The position numbers were made by a program, and so were the translations under genes. From NCBI GenBank assembly GCA_021234155.1, contig JAJEKV010000232.1:1-64000 (forward strand): a stretch of DNA of 64,000 nt, in the 5' to 3' direction. The notes beneath the pieces were generated by a model. The model saw only the letters and a program-made list of their open reading frames with translations, was not told the origin of the DNA and did no database searches. Below are positions 12,394 to 23,190 of this stretch, one piece after another (the stretch's first letter is position 1; every line of letters starts with the position of its first letter). The DNA comes from Isoetes taiwanensis. Its lineage: Eukaryota; Streptophyta; Lycopodiopsida; Isoetales; Isoetaceae.

Positions 12394-13200
12394 AGGAAGG
12401 TACTTTTATCGTCCACGGAGACCAATCGGTCTATGGGACCCAATACAAAAACGCAAGTTTTATTTGACACCGCCGGGATTAAAAAACCCCCACCCCGGGG
12501 TTTTCGAGGGAAAAACCGCGTAAAAGAATCACGGCCGACAAACCGCCGTAACATATAAAATGCGTAAACACCCAAATATATACAATCATGCACCGCACCG
12601 GTAGTGCCTAATCCGTGGCGGCCAGCGGGGCAAAGGTGACCTCGCAGTGTCCAAGATTACCTCGAATGTGATATGCGACCCGGTGGCACGTCGACGGCGG
12701 TGTGTTCATCGGCAAATGTAAGGGCAAGTCCGGCCCGCACTAAGGGAGCCGTGTCGGCCCGGACCGACCAACTGGCAACTACGGGAAAGTGTGAGACTCA
12801 TCCTCAATGGCACCCGTTTGACAAGAGCGGACAGAGTCTGGCCCCGGGGCTCCCCCAATCCACCGCCCGCCTCACGCGAAGATGGTGGGCACACGCATGC
12901 GAATGGAGGCAATGAGTTCTGCGCTTTTCGGCATTTGGGGGAACGCAGGGGAGTTGTGGGCCCCGGCTAACACGGGTTGATGTGCTCCCTTGTAATGGGC
13001 CGTTTTGACGCTTTCTAGAGCGAGGGATCCCGTGAGTTTGGAAGGAAACAAGCTGCCTAGGTACTCCCCAGTCCGCCACGACGGCCGCCAGGTCCACATG
13101 CACGATCTCGTGTTCTCGTGACGTTCCATCTGGCGAACCACGATCTCTCTTACCCTCCAAGGCCCCTACCCAACGGGTTATAGGACGCATTACATGCAAG
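12394..13200 (-). mobile_element. LINE-B 3' fragment
   Basis: On the minus strand the ORF2 C-terminal text includes EYLGSLFPSKL, VKTAHYKG and SAELIASIRMRVPTIFA. These blocks align with the plus-strand copy at 37955-39127 (EEAARIIASIRTGPTIFG). They are followed by a shared 3' UTR with CGGTTTTTCCCTCG, a TTTTTTAATCC block, and the terminus GGTCTCCGTGGACGATAAAA. The tail is a CCTT-type microsatellite instead of poly-A. The body is much more GC-rich than its surroundings. Frameshifts and stops make it dead; the 5' end is truncated near 13200. Confidence 0.72.
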
Positions 13201-13640
13201 GACCACTAACATTGAAGTAGACTTCTATTTGTCTCAACTACCTTATTTGTGTATTATTTATTCCCCATTCCATGTATGCCAAAGTCAACTTTGGAGCTTC
13301 TTGCCATCAAGTTTATTTTATTAATTGAAACACCCCGCTGAGCCAATAATTGAGATAGGATAAGATAAGATGAATTTTTTCAAGTTTATTTTATTAATTG
13401 AACAACCCCGCTGAGCCGGGTTATAGGATGGAGGATTTTTCGTCTACGAGAACCCAACGGGTTATAGGATGGCACATGCAAGGGCAACAGCCCATCTAAC
13501 ATTGAAGTAGACTTCTATTTGTCTCAACTACCTTATTTGTGTATTATTTATTCCCCATTCCATGTATGCCGGAGTCAACTTTGGAGCTTTTGCGATCAAG
13601 TTTATTTTATTAATTGAGCACCCCCCGCTGAGCCAATAAT
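13165..13640. repeat. imperfect tandem duplication, about 280 bp period
   Basis: A segment with AACGGGTTATAGGA, then AACATTGAAGTAGACTTC and a block ending in CCGCTGAGCC near 13172-13350 recurs near 13447-13640. Between them is an extra partial copy of the CCGCTGAGCC end and another GATAA-rich LINE-B-like tail (13350-13372). Confidence 0.75.
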
Positions 13641-15590
13641 TTTCTTCATGGAGGTCCACCAAAAAACAATATCAATCTTTAAAGTCAAATTCTAAACCAC
13701 AAATGGATGCCTATTTTAAATTCTTTAAATTTTACAACTTTGTATGAGGACGCATTTTGTACGTAGAAAAAAAAAATTAAATCTTTGTTTTGGCGTGTTG
13801 TGTTATGAGATGTTATTTTAATGGTGTTGTGGGTCATGTTATTTTTAATGGTTTATATGTCCTTATGAGATGTTATTTTAATGGTGTTGTGGGTCATGTT
13901 ATTTTTAATGGTTTATATGTCGTTCATACTACACAAGAAATATAAGAACAAACTACCTTGCTATGAAAAAAGGGGCTGGAGGGACTAATCTGATATATGG
14001 GCAGAATTAAAAATTATAGCTTCACAAGCGATATTACTCAACATGAGAAGGATTGTGGCAAAGATCAGTCCATGGTTAATGCTGCACCTTATGTCACCAA
14101 GCTCCTACCAGTCTTTTCACCTTGTTCTATCATTAGATTCAGGAGTATCAACATTTCATCTGTAAAGTGCATCTCCGTCTATGTGACAGATTGCATTCAA
14201 TTCTCTATTCTTATTTTCATACCTTTGATATATATAGCTTTGGTTGCAACGTAGGTTCTGGCGTGTCTGCAAAAGAGCGGCTACACCAATAAGAGATTGA
14301 AGAATAGTAAGCTTGTCAAAAACAAAGAAAATATCCACAAAAACAATTTCTTAAATTTGAGTCATTAGATATTGAAGGCATTAAAATTTCTCCCAAGTTA
14401 GGGGTTCTTTTGCTCTTTCCACAGATTGAAAACTCGGTTAGTATCTTGCATTTTAGAAACTTGATATTGCCTGCTAGCTTGCTATTTTCTACTAAATCGC
14501 TCAGTACATGGTTCGGAAAACCGAACCCACTGAAACTACTGCATCTACTACAGGACAAAATGAACATCTAATGATAAAATGGTAAGTACAGGTGAATGCA
14601 GCAAATTTATATATCCAATGCTAAAATACAACATCTCCATGCATCTTAGTGGTTACCGTATAGACACCGGTGATCAGATCTAATTTTTGACATGTGGTTC
14701 AAAAAAAGGCGAGCACTGCACAATTCTGGTACTTCACTATCACAATGAACATGCATAAAACATAAATTTATAAAGACACAGACTCCTATATATCCCCTAT
14801 ATTCTGACAACAAAAAGCAGATTAATGAAACAGAGAATTACCAAATGGGCTGCAACTTCAAGAGAATTTTCCTTTTCCAGAAAACCTCAATACCAATTGG
14901 ATTTCTGTCCCTCCAAATGCATATATTCTCAATGAAACATAATCAGGACTTTTCGAACAGATCTTAAGATGATCTCAGTCATTTCAAAAGGTAAAGTTTC
15001 AAAATGAAAAGGTTCTGACGTACTCAGACAAGGACAAGAAGATAAGATAAACTAGTAACATTTTCGAACTTACCATATTAAGGTAGATCTACAGATATGT
15101 CCTACAGACTGTTTTAATGTCATCATCAGAAGAAGATTCTAAGGAATAAGAAAGAAACAAGCAATCAAAACTTAAGGTTTGGTGAAACATCAAAGCTAAG
15201 TTGGGTAGTACATCACACCTGTTAGTGAAATGGGGCTCCACAATCGAAAGCGGAGTCAAGATACGGTGGCCACCGACGGAAATAACACGAGCAAGGAAGA
15301 ATCGGTTGGGCGGTCGATTCTAGCCCTAAAACAGGGACAGGATCCAGAACGAAGGACCCACAAATGTTTTGCCTTTTCCTTTGCTGGGTTTTGAAGGGTA
15401 TCATAAATAAGGGATCCCTGATTCCCAGCGTAATGCCAGAAAGTGCTTGGCCCAGAATCAACCTCGAGCAAGAGGACTCTGCATTAGATCCTATAATGTT
15501 TGGAATGACGACAACCGCAGGATCTGACGGCATCTGTGCACCCACGTGGCCCTGTTTCTCACCATAAAGGTCTTCTACTTTCCTTTGGTA
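13641..15590. other. intergenic DNA, no supported gene
   Basis: Short frames only. A 107-codon minus frame at 15222-15545 has no family motif; it could be part of an exon or chance. No terminal repeats or RNA genes recognised apart from the 60-bp tandem duplication at 13801-13920. Confidence 0.35.
13801..13920. repeat. 60-bp tandem duplication
   Basis: Two adjacent 60-bp units that differ only in their first two bases (tg versus cc). Near identity suggests a recent duplication. Confidence 0.95.
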
Positions 15591-15595
15591 GAAAG

Positions 15596-16087
15596 TTGCT
15601 CCCTTTTCTGCTTTTGTATTTGTGAAGTGCCATGTTTCCTAAACCATTGATTTATTGCCATTTTGAAGTGCCATGCTTCTTAAATAATTCATTTGTCTCT
15701 CAGCTGCCCTGTCACACCAAACCACTCTCCTTGGTGCTCTCATATGATGTTGGCCCCCGTCGTCCTCTGTCAACCTCCACTTGAACTCGCCACACTCCCA
15801 TCTCTAGCTCGTTGCAACAACTGACAGCACCTTGCCTCCAATATTTCCTCCCCGTTCAATGTTTGCTTGCCATATACCTCCCTGATGTCTCTGTCCTGCA
15901 TTATATAATACTCCATGAATACCCTGATTCTAATCTTTGACGATTTCAATATCTTTGCAATTTGAGCTTGCATCTTCTCTCCTCAACACATTCTAAGTTG
16001 TTTGTCTTTTTGCACCTATTTTAAGGGAGTTGTATGGCACTTTATGTCAGCCGTCAATTTGGCTCATAAAATTCAACAACTGTAGCA
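15596..16087. repeat. repeat A, left arm of an inverted pair
   Basis: The reverse complement of this segment matches 25075-25595, including the frame MQAQIAKILKSSKIRIRVF (here minus, 15770-15973). The two arms face each other about 9 kb apart and enclose the split L1-type LINE. The right arm starts just after the LINE poly-A. Confidence 0.8.
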
Positions 16088-16132
16088 TGTTGGACATCCC
16101 AAGCAACAATAAATTTGTGCAACAATAAATTT

Positions 16133-17783
16133 GTGATTCGTGTCTTTCATAAGAAGTGTTCATGATAACCAATGCCAGCTTTCTAGTTGGTTAGCTATCT
16201 CTAGTTGGCCCATGAACATTCAATAATTGTAAAACATTGCACATGTCAAGCAACAATAAATTGAGATTAATGACTTGTGTAAGAAGTGTTCATGCTATCT
16301 AATGCACAAAAGTCACCAAAAACTATGCGCATAGTTAATGCTAATTCTTGTTCACCAAACGATTGTCACCTTATACCAACCCTTTCAGACTGACACCCCA
16401 CCACATTCACATCGCCACAATCTTTAAGTTGTCGCATTATCTCTATATGATTGTCCTTTTTTTTTTAGATATTCATAATTTTGATAGTCTCAACCTGATT
16501 TGTCTTCTTATTTTAGTAGGTCATATATCAATAGCAAACTTTTCTAAATCCAATTTAATAATTGTAGATTTGAAAGTAGTTTAGCCATCAAGCAGCATTA
16601 GGTAGTTGAACTTTTGTGCTTGCGCCACAAATATAGCTAATGATCGATTGCCATAACAAGGTTCCAAAATTATTTCCAAGTTAGGGTTGTCCAAGTTATC
16701 CAAAAAGAAGCGGGCATTGCAAGTTATATTTTAAAGTACAAAATTGAAGGAAAATGGTAGAGCGTTATCGACATGTCATTGCTATTAATTTTACAACAAG
16801 GAAGATGGGTCGCTGTTTGTAGCGGAAGATGAATTTGGTGCTGCCATGTGGCAGTCCTTTACACTCCAGAATGGAAACAGGGGCCATGATTCCGCTCACC
16901 TGGTGCAAATCAGGAGCAGTGGGTGAAGATTGCAGAAAATTAGAAGGAAATCTTCCTTTTTGGTGAAGCTCCCATCTTCCTTGTTGTAGGGGGAAGCAAA
17001 TCGGTCCCCCCCTTCCGCAGTGGACAAGGGACTCGCTCCCGGCTGTCGCTGGTCACGAGGCTCCCCCTGTCCACTGCGGAAGAGGGCCCCGACTTCCTTC
17101 CCCTATACATGTTCGTCATATGCACAATAAAAAGGATAGTAAAGTTTATATACCACAAGGGGAGGGAGATGTGCTATTTTGATGGAGAGATCCAAAAACA
17201 TGCAATGTTGCTGTTGCAACATTCTTTGTTAATAACCCATCTAAATGCCTCTTATCTTTACGTAAAGTTACATCTCATCTAAATGGTTACCCAAATTTTT
17301 TCTTTCTTTGGGGTTGTGACTTTGTGCTTTCTCTGGAATGTCTTTCACCCAAATGACCCCTTTTTTTTTTTTTTTTTTTTGGTTGGGCTTCATATGGCAA
17401 TTTTACGTCTATTCATGCACGAGCTACAAAAATGGACTAATATGTCAACAATTTGCTCAAAGTCAGGTCCACCATATATCCATGTATCTCAAGTACTTCT
17501 ATGATGGTTACATTTTATTGTTTAATTATGTGCATGGACAGGCAAGAGTTTCTATATAGTTGTTAGCAAGTATTTTTCTTAGTAGGCTTGTAGTATTAGC
17601 CTCAAAACTATAACTATTTTACATAATGACATACGATCTAAAATTAATAAGACATGACCTATAAAGCAATGATTGTGTGGTGTGTGCATCTTACAGACCA
17701 ATTGGTCTCTGTTGAGATTCGAGCTGGTTGCATAGTGGTTGTAATGAACCTACACGAAAATAAGGGGGAATACTAGAAAATAC
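16133..17783. repeat. repeat B, copy 1
   Basis: Direct repeat of 27975-29040, recognised by long shared text starting at AAGAAGTGTTCATGATAACC. Copy 1 carries about 480 bp (roughly 16790-17265) absent from copy 2; the junctions read attaa in copy 1 left and cgtaa in copy 1 right, so a TAA may flank the extra segment. The right end of copy 1 includes about 45 bp that match the start of the gypsy-type repeat at 29004, then meets the LINE-B fragment. A 20-base poly-T run lies at 17361-17380. Confidence 0.82.
17011..17083. repeat. inverted repeat (potential hairpin)
   Basis: CTTCCGCAGTGGACAaGGG at 17010-17028 is mirrored by CCCTGTCCACTGCGGAAG at 17066-17083, giving a stem of about 17 bp with one unpaired base. 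It lies in the segment of repeat B that copy 2 lacks. Function unknown. Confidence 0.75.
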
Positions 17784-17788
17784 GTGAT

Positions 17789-18050
17789 CAGCATCTGATG
17801 CAAAGGCTGGCCAGGATGGACCAGCGCAGCATAGCATATCTGAATGTCATCATAGACCGGACAACTCTGAAGGGTGTGGCATTCGTCTTGGCACAGCTCC
17901 GATCTAGCAGTATTGACAAAGCCTCCTTTGACGCGGCTCCCCAGTCCATCTCTCCATCTCAATCCGAAGATGGTGTGCACTTGTGCGGATAGAGGCAATG
18001 GATCTGCGCTTTTTCATGGGTAGATGAGTGCGCATGTATAATCTCAATTG
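17789..18050 (-). mobile_element. LINE-B fragment, truncated at both ends
   Basis: Close match to 34720-34975, with minus-strand text KKRRSIASIRTSAHHLRIEME and RRLCQYC, the C-terminal Cys-rich region of LINE-B ORF2. The 3' UTR and tail present in other copies are missing on the left. Confidence 0.65.
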
Positions 18051-19178
18051 CTAAGAATTGGAGTCGTCAGCGAGTTGCTGCTAATCGAGGGATTTTGATT
18101 GCTCTGTACCAACAATTAGTGGCTTGCAGGTCTGTTATACTACCAGATGCCCAGCAGGAGAAGCAGATTTTGGCCAGCATTAGACAGATGGAAGCTGAGC
18201 AAGTTCATCACGCTCGAGTTAAAGCGGGCCTGCAATGGTTCAAAGAAGGGGATCGTTGCACAGGCTTCTTTTTTAGAGCTGCAAAAATTCGGAGACAAGC
18301 TTCTGCAATGGTGTCTCTCCAAGTTCAAGATGGGCCTCTCATCTCTGATCCTCAGCAACTTAAGTTCTTTTTGCATGGCCACTTTTCTTCCTTTTTTGCT
18401 TCTCGTCGTCTTCCCTTCCAATCAGATTTTCAGGAGGCATTACTGGCAAAGATACATCCTATTATATCTGAGGAACAAAGAGCTACTCCAGAAGCAGAGA
18501 TTACGCTGAATGATTTAGCAGATGCTACCTTCCTTTTGAAGAAAGGAAAGTGTCCTGGAATTGATGGTATTCCTGTGGAGTTCTTTCAGGAGTTATGGGA
18601 TTGTGTTGGCGATGATGTGTACGACGCGTTTCAGGATTTCAAGAGGCAAAGGCGTCTAGACAAAATTCTCAACTCGGACTGCATTTCTCTTATTCCTAAG
18701 TGTAAGGAACCTTCAACGATTTCGGACTGGCACCCTATCACCTTACTATCCTCTGTGTACAAGATTTTTGCCAAAGCTTATGCACAAAAGCTTCGGAATA
18801 TTCTTGTTGATTCCATATCCTCTACACAGTCAGGATTTCTGCCACGATGATGCATATTAAACAATGTAGCTGCTGCCTATGAAGGTATTTACTGGGCTCG
18901 ACTTCAGGGCCATGAAATTGTATATTTGAACCTGGACTTTGCAAAAGCATATGACAGTGTTGACTGGGCCTTCTTAGAGAAATGTCTCTTGCGCTGTGGT
19001 TTTGGTGCACAATTCACAGCTGATGTCATGAGGCTTCATTATTCTGCTCGCTCTTCTATTCTCTTCCAAGGGGAACCCTCAGCATTCTTTCAGGTGGGTC
19101 GTGGCATCAGTCAGGGCTGCCCTTTAGCTCCATTATTATTTACAGTTGTGGTTGAGGTCCTTGCCCAGGTCTTCTCTC
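18051..19178 (+). pseudogene. L1-type LINE ORF2, reverse transcriptase N-terminal half
   Basis: Open from about 18095 to 18850, then one stop and again 18926-19207. Visible motifs: GLQWFKEGDRCTGFFFRAAK (typical pre-RT text WL..GD.N..FF), KGKCPGIDGIPVEFFQ (KSPGPDG-like), ISLIPKCKEPSTISDWHPI, and the palm start NLDFAKAYDSVDW, then GRGISQGCPLAPLLF. The DFAKAYD and QGCPLAP blocks are the diagnostic L1-clade motifs. A TGA at 18848-18850 breaks the frame. Confidence 0.88.
19171..19178 (+). repeat. 8-bp target site duplication, left copy
   Basis: cttctctc directly precedes the left terminal inverted repeat and is repeated exactly at 23183-23190. Eight bases is the hAT superfamily length. Confidence 0.95.
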
Positions 19179-22100
19179 CAGGGTTGCCCTTAAGGGGCGA
19201 ATTTTAGCCCAATGGCTATATTGTCAACATTTTAAAAAATATTATACGAAACCCTAATAGGCTACTATTGAAAATATTTTTTGATATGGTCGCCAACTTT
19301 TCGACCATTTTTCCTCCCGCCATTCTTGAATTAGCCTCGGGTTCTAGGGCTCAAATCTAGTGGTTCGCCTCCATTTCTACGAATCAGAGAGCCCTAACTT
19401 ATGGATTCGCCGCTTATCACTGTTTGAATTAGGTATTTTTTTTTGCCAGATAGTAGATAGGTAAAGTATCATCAACGGGAATGCAAGCCAGCTCAGATAT
19501 TTACTCGAATCCTCCATTTTCTACAGTGGTGCTCCTAAAGAGGGATAGTTAATTCTTGTATATCATGTTTCTTGCATTCTTCAAATTCCCTCTTCCTTCT
19601 ATCTCCGATTTAGTTAGGTCTTATTGATTTGGTGGAATATGGTGGTGGAAAGGTTCTTTTTATTGGTCTGCGATGCTTATGCCATAACGTATTGATTTTC
19701 GTTATTTGAACATTTGTCTTAGGGATCTGGAGTCCTATCTGTGGATGATACTCTGAAAATGATAGATTGCAAGTAAGTGCATCTTGCATCTTGCAAGAAA
19801 TTAACAAAAATGATTAGCTATTTTAGATATGGAATTAGCTGCAGCAAGGAGCAAGGCATATGCTAGTCACAAGTCTTTAAGGGCTTCCAACACAACTGGC
19901 AATAAGCTTCATGCCATGATCGGCATGTATACTGGATTTGATCAACGAGCTAGAAGGGATGTCGTTAGAAGATGTTAAAGGGTAAAGCCATAGGCTCTTG
20001 TTCTTAATTTTCTATATCAGGATTGCCTCAATCACATGTTCTGCATTAGAATATATCAGAAATACATGGTCCAAAGTCATGAATGGTTATGATGAAGTGA
20101 TTGTTAATGGTTTAAAGTCATGTGTTGTTAGGATAAAATGATTGCTTAACATTTTGTAGGTAAGAAGCACACATCTAGGAGCATATTAGTAAGCTAAACC
20201 TTGCTGTTTATACAGGAGAATCTTTATAAAAACTAGAATCAGAAAAGGGAATCATAATACGTTTGATCATTGGGCGTAGATATGTTTTCCTTGAGATTCA
20301 GTCTTCTTAACCAAGTCACCTTGTTTTTATTCTGTTTGATTTTCTTCTTTAACTTCTCTAGATGTTTAATGTGTGTCATGCAGTGCTAATAGAGGGCACA
20401 ATTTGGATAGACTGATTGACCAGGAGAATCAAGAGATAACGAATTTCTCATTCTCGTTAGCTTATTCTCCTTAGTATCTGTCCTCTCGGTTTGTTTAATC
20501 AAGTTATGGACATGGTTCTAAGAAATGACGTTTATTATATTCTAGGATGACCACACTGAAAAACCAGAAGAGGTACCTAGGAAAGCAAAAAGATTGTTCA
20601 ATAGAACTGCGGAGACATAATGATATTATCACTGACTCGTGAGTATTATCCATCATTTGGAATTTGATGAAGTTTAAAGCATTGCGAGTTTGCCCTCCAT
20701 GTTGTGTTATTTGAGGACTCCATTTCAGCAAGTTTGGCAGCTTACATTATGGCTGCCATATGCTGGAATGCGGAACCCAAATTATGGTGCAGCTGCCAGG
20801 TTTCCATCTTAGCCTTTCAAATTTACCTGATACATGTTTCATTGCTAGAACCCATTGCTAGAATGGATAACATATTGAATTGTATTTGTTGTCTCTTAGT
20901 AACCTTTTTTACTTCTATTTGCAGAAAACAAAGTTGGTATGAATCCAAATTGTGGAGGGGACCATAAATCGCGAGGACTACAATTGTTGTGGTTTCCTTG
21001 TGTGTCATAGTTGGTGTTCTTTCATGTGTAAGTCATTAAATGTTTCCAATGCAGATATTTTCGCTATGCTGGAGATCATGCTACATTTCAATAAACAGAT
21101 GTAGTGGCCATATGTAACCTTTGGGAAAAATAGCAGACCTTGCTTAGAGATTGAAGGACCAACTTAAGTACTCCTTACAGCCACATTTTGCATGTGTATC
21201 GCCGTGAGAATATATTAGTGAGATCTTGGATGTTAGGACTGGATGTTGAACATGTGAATAAGAAACGGCTATGTTCTTCTGAAGCTTCTAGTGCGGCTCA
21301 TCTCCTCAGCTTCAATTCTAGGGCTATTTCACTTATGTTTCCAATCTAAAATTTCTGTCTAGAAATCTGTTCCAGGTGTTATAATAAATTCAAAGCCTTT
21401 GAATTCATCAAGTGGTTGATTGAAATACATTGATTGCAGCAGCAGGCTGGCGCAGAGGCTATCCCAAAGCTTATAAGCTTTTACCAAAGCTGACATTTTG
21501 GTCTGGAGTTGAAACAGGTATTCATGTCTTCAATGTACATTTTGGAGTTAAAATATCTAAGAACCAATATTCATGTGCATGTGCCTGACATATTTCAAAA
21601 AAATATATGATTTAGTTTATTATTTTGGTTCTGTTGTAGACTCATAAAACAGTGCTACATTATGATTATATTTCAGAATAATGATGAGAAGCAAGAGCCA
21701 GTTGTTTCAGTGCTGTAGTAGAGTGATTCCCCTGTTATTGACATGTTATTTGTTATTCTAACTCTGCCATATCACAGCATTTTTGTTCATGTAATAAATT
21801 GAAAAATTCTGAATAACTTCCTGCTATAGTGACCTAATTGTTTGTAGCTAAGCAGAAGTCTATGTTCTCACACAAGAAATGGTTGTTAAGGTTATGAAGA
21901 AGTGTCGTGTCTTACCCTAAGAAGTTGGCAGCGTTTAAAGATGCAATTTAGATGGTCGACCTGATGTTTAATATAGTGTTTAAAACTGTAGTTCTAGTGT
22001 GGCACCAAAAATTTATATAGAATCCCAAATATGTTTTGGCCAGGTGCAGACTACCATCAGAAGCCTACAGTCTGATTGATTGAGGCCGTGATTATTTTGG

Positions 22101-23182
22101 GTGGTTGACCATACAGAGGCCTGGGCTTATGATTGAAGAAGAAAATAGGTATGAAGGATAGCAGTTGTTGCAATGTGCATGTGGTCAAACACCGAACAAC
22201 ACACAGTTTGTTTTCAATTGTCACTGTAGTTCAAGACCATTGGGTTTTGCTTGGTTCTAAATTATTAAATGTGGTCCACAAAATCAATGAGACCAAGTGG
22301 TAATTGAAGATATAACAAGGCAACTTTTCTAGCATATATTCTCTATATCTCAAATTCATATATTCTTATCTCTATCAATGACCCTACTATGAAGCCTTAT
22401 TTGTACCATAAATATAAACCAAACTTTTCTATATGACTTAGTTAGATTGCATTCCCTTCAACTATTATTTACAACATAAAAATTGATCTTACATCCTACT
22501 GTTTGTTATAGTGGCCATTATAGTTTAAATTCATGTCCTCATTTGACCTTATTTTTTCTTAGTTATGCTCCATAGGAACAAATACGTGAGATTTGCCACT
22601 AAGGAATTAATCAACAAATCTAGGATAAATCACAAATCTAGGATGATTTATCAAACGGTATCTTTCAAGCCTAATTGCGTAGAATATGAATAAACAACTA
22701 ACTTGGTTTTCCTTGCACATGCAGTCAACTTCGGTCGCAATGTTTAAGCGTGTTGAGCTTTAGGGAGGACATATGGAATATATATATGGAAACAAGCTCC
22801 TAATGGTGCTTGTTGAGCTTCAGGGAGGGGGTATAGATTATATATATCAATAGAACCAAGTTACTAGTGGTGCTAGTTGGAGTTAAATAAAATATATATA
22901 TATATAAAAAAAAAAGAATCGAGGGTGCCCCTTTGGATCTAGATTTAGTGGTTGGGAAAGCAATGCATTAAGTTATTCTACAGTTAAATCACTCGTGGTA
23001 AATTTTGAATTGAAGGGCACGCAATTTCTTGGGTAGAGAAGGTTGGCCATGATTCGCCACTATTTCTATGGCTATAGTTGAAGTTCATAAAACATTAGCC
23101 AATATATCTATTTCTAAAAAGATAAGATTCGCCAACATTTCTATATAAGACCTTTGGAAATCTACCCTTAAGGGCAACCCTG
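19179..23182 (+). mobile_element. hAT-type DNA transposon, 4004 bp, with captured gene
   Basis: The ends are perfect 18-bp terminal inverted repeats, CAGGGTTGCCCTTAAGGG at 19179-19196 and its reverse complement at 23165-23182, flanked by the 8-bp duplication cttctctc. CAGGG-type ends with 8-bp duplications identify hAT. No transposase frame was recognised; the longest internal frames are under 100 codons. The interior instead contains exon-like blocks of a plant GT31 galactosyltransferase (19723-21280). It is therefore probably a non-autonomous element mobilised in trans. Strand is arbitrary and follows the captured gene. Confidence 0.93.
19723..21280 (+). pseudogene. captured GT31 galactosyltransferase fragment (HPGT-like)
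   Basis: Seven blocks, several framed by AG and GT splice signals, occur in the order of plant GT31 hydroxyproline O-galactosyltransferases: GSGVLSVDDTLKMIDC (19723-19772); MELAAARSKAYASHKS with KLHAMIGMYTGFDQRARRD (19827-19981); ANRGHNLDRLIDQENQEI (from 20384); DDHTEKPEEVPRKAKRLF (from 20546); KQSWYESKLWRG (from 20925); YFRYAGDHATF (from 21055); and VRSWMLGLDVEHVNKKRLC (21218-21280). The family text is SANRGDSLDR, DDHVE.PEELPKKAK, WYEP.WW, SYFRHA and GSWF.GLDVEHVD. The exon with the catalytic DDD stretch was not found between blocks four and five, and stops occur, so it is inactive. Family assignment is from remembered motifs. Confidence 0.78.
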
Positions 23183-23190
23183 CTTCTCTC
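23183..23190 (+). repeat. 8-bp target site duplication, right copy
   Basis: Exact repeat of 19171-19178, directly after the right terminal inverted repeat. Confidence 0.95.
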
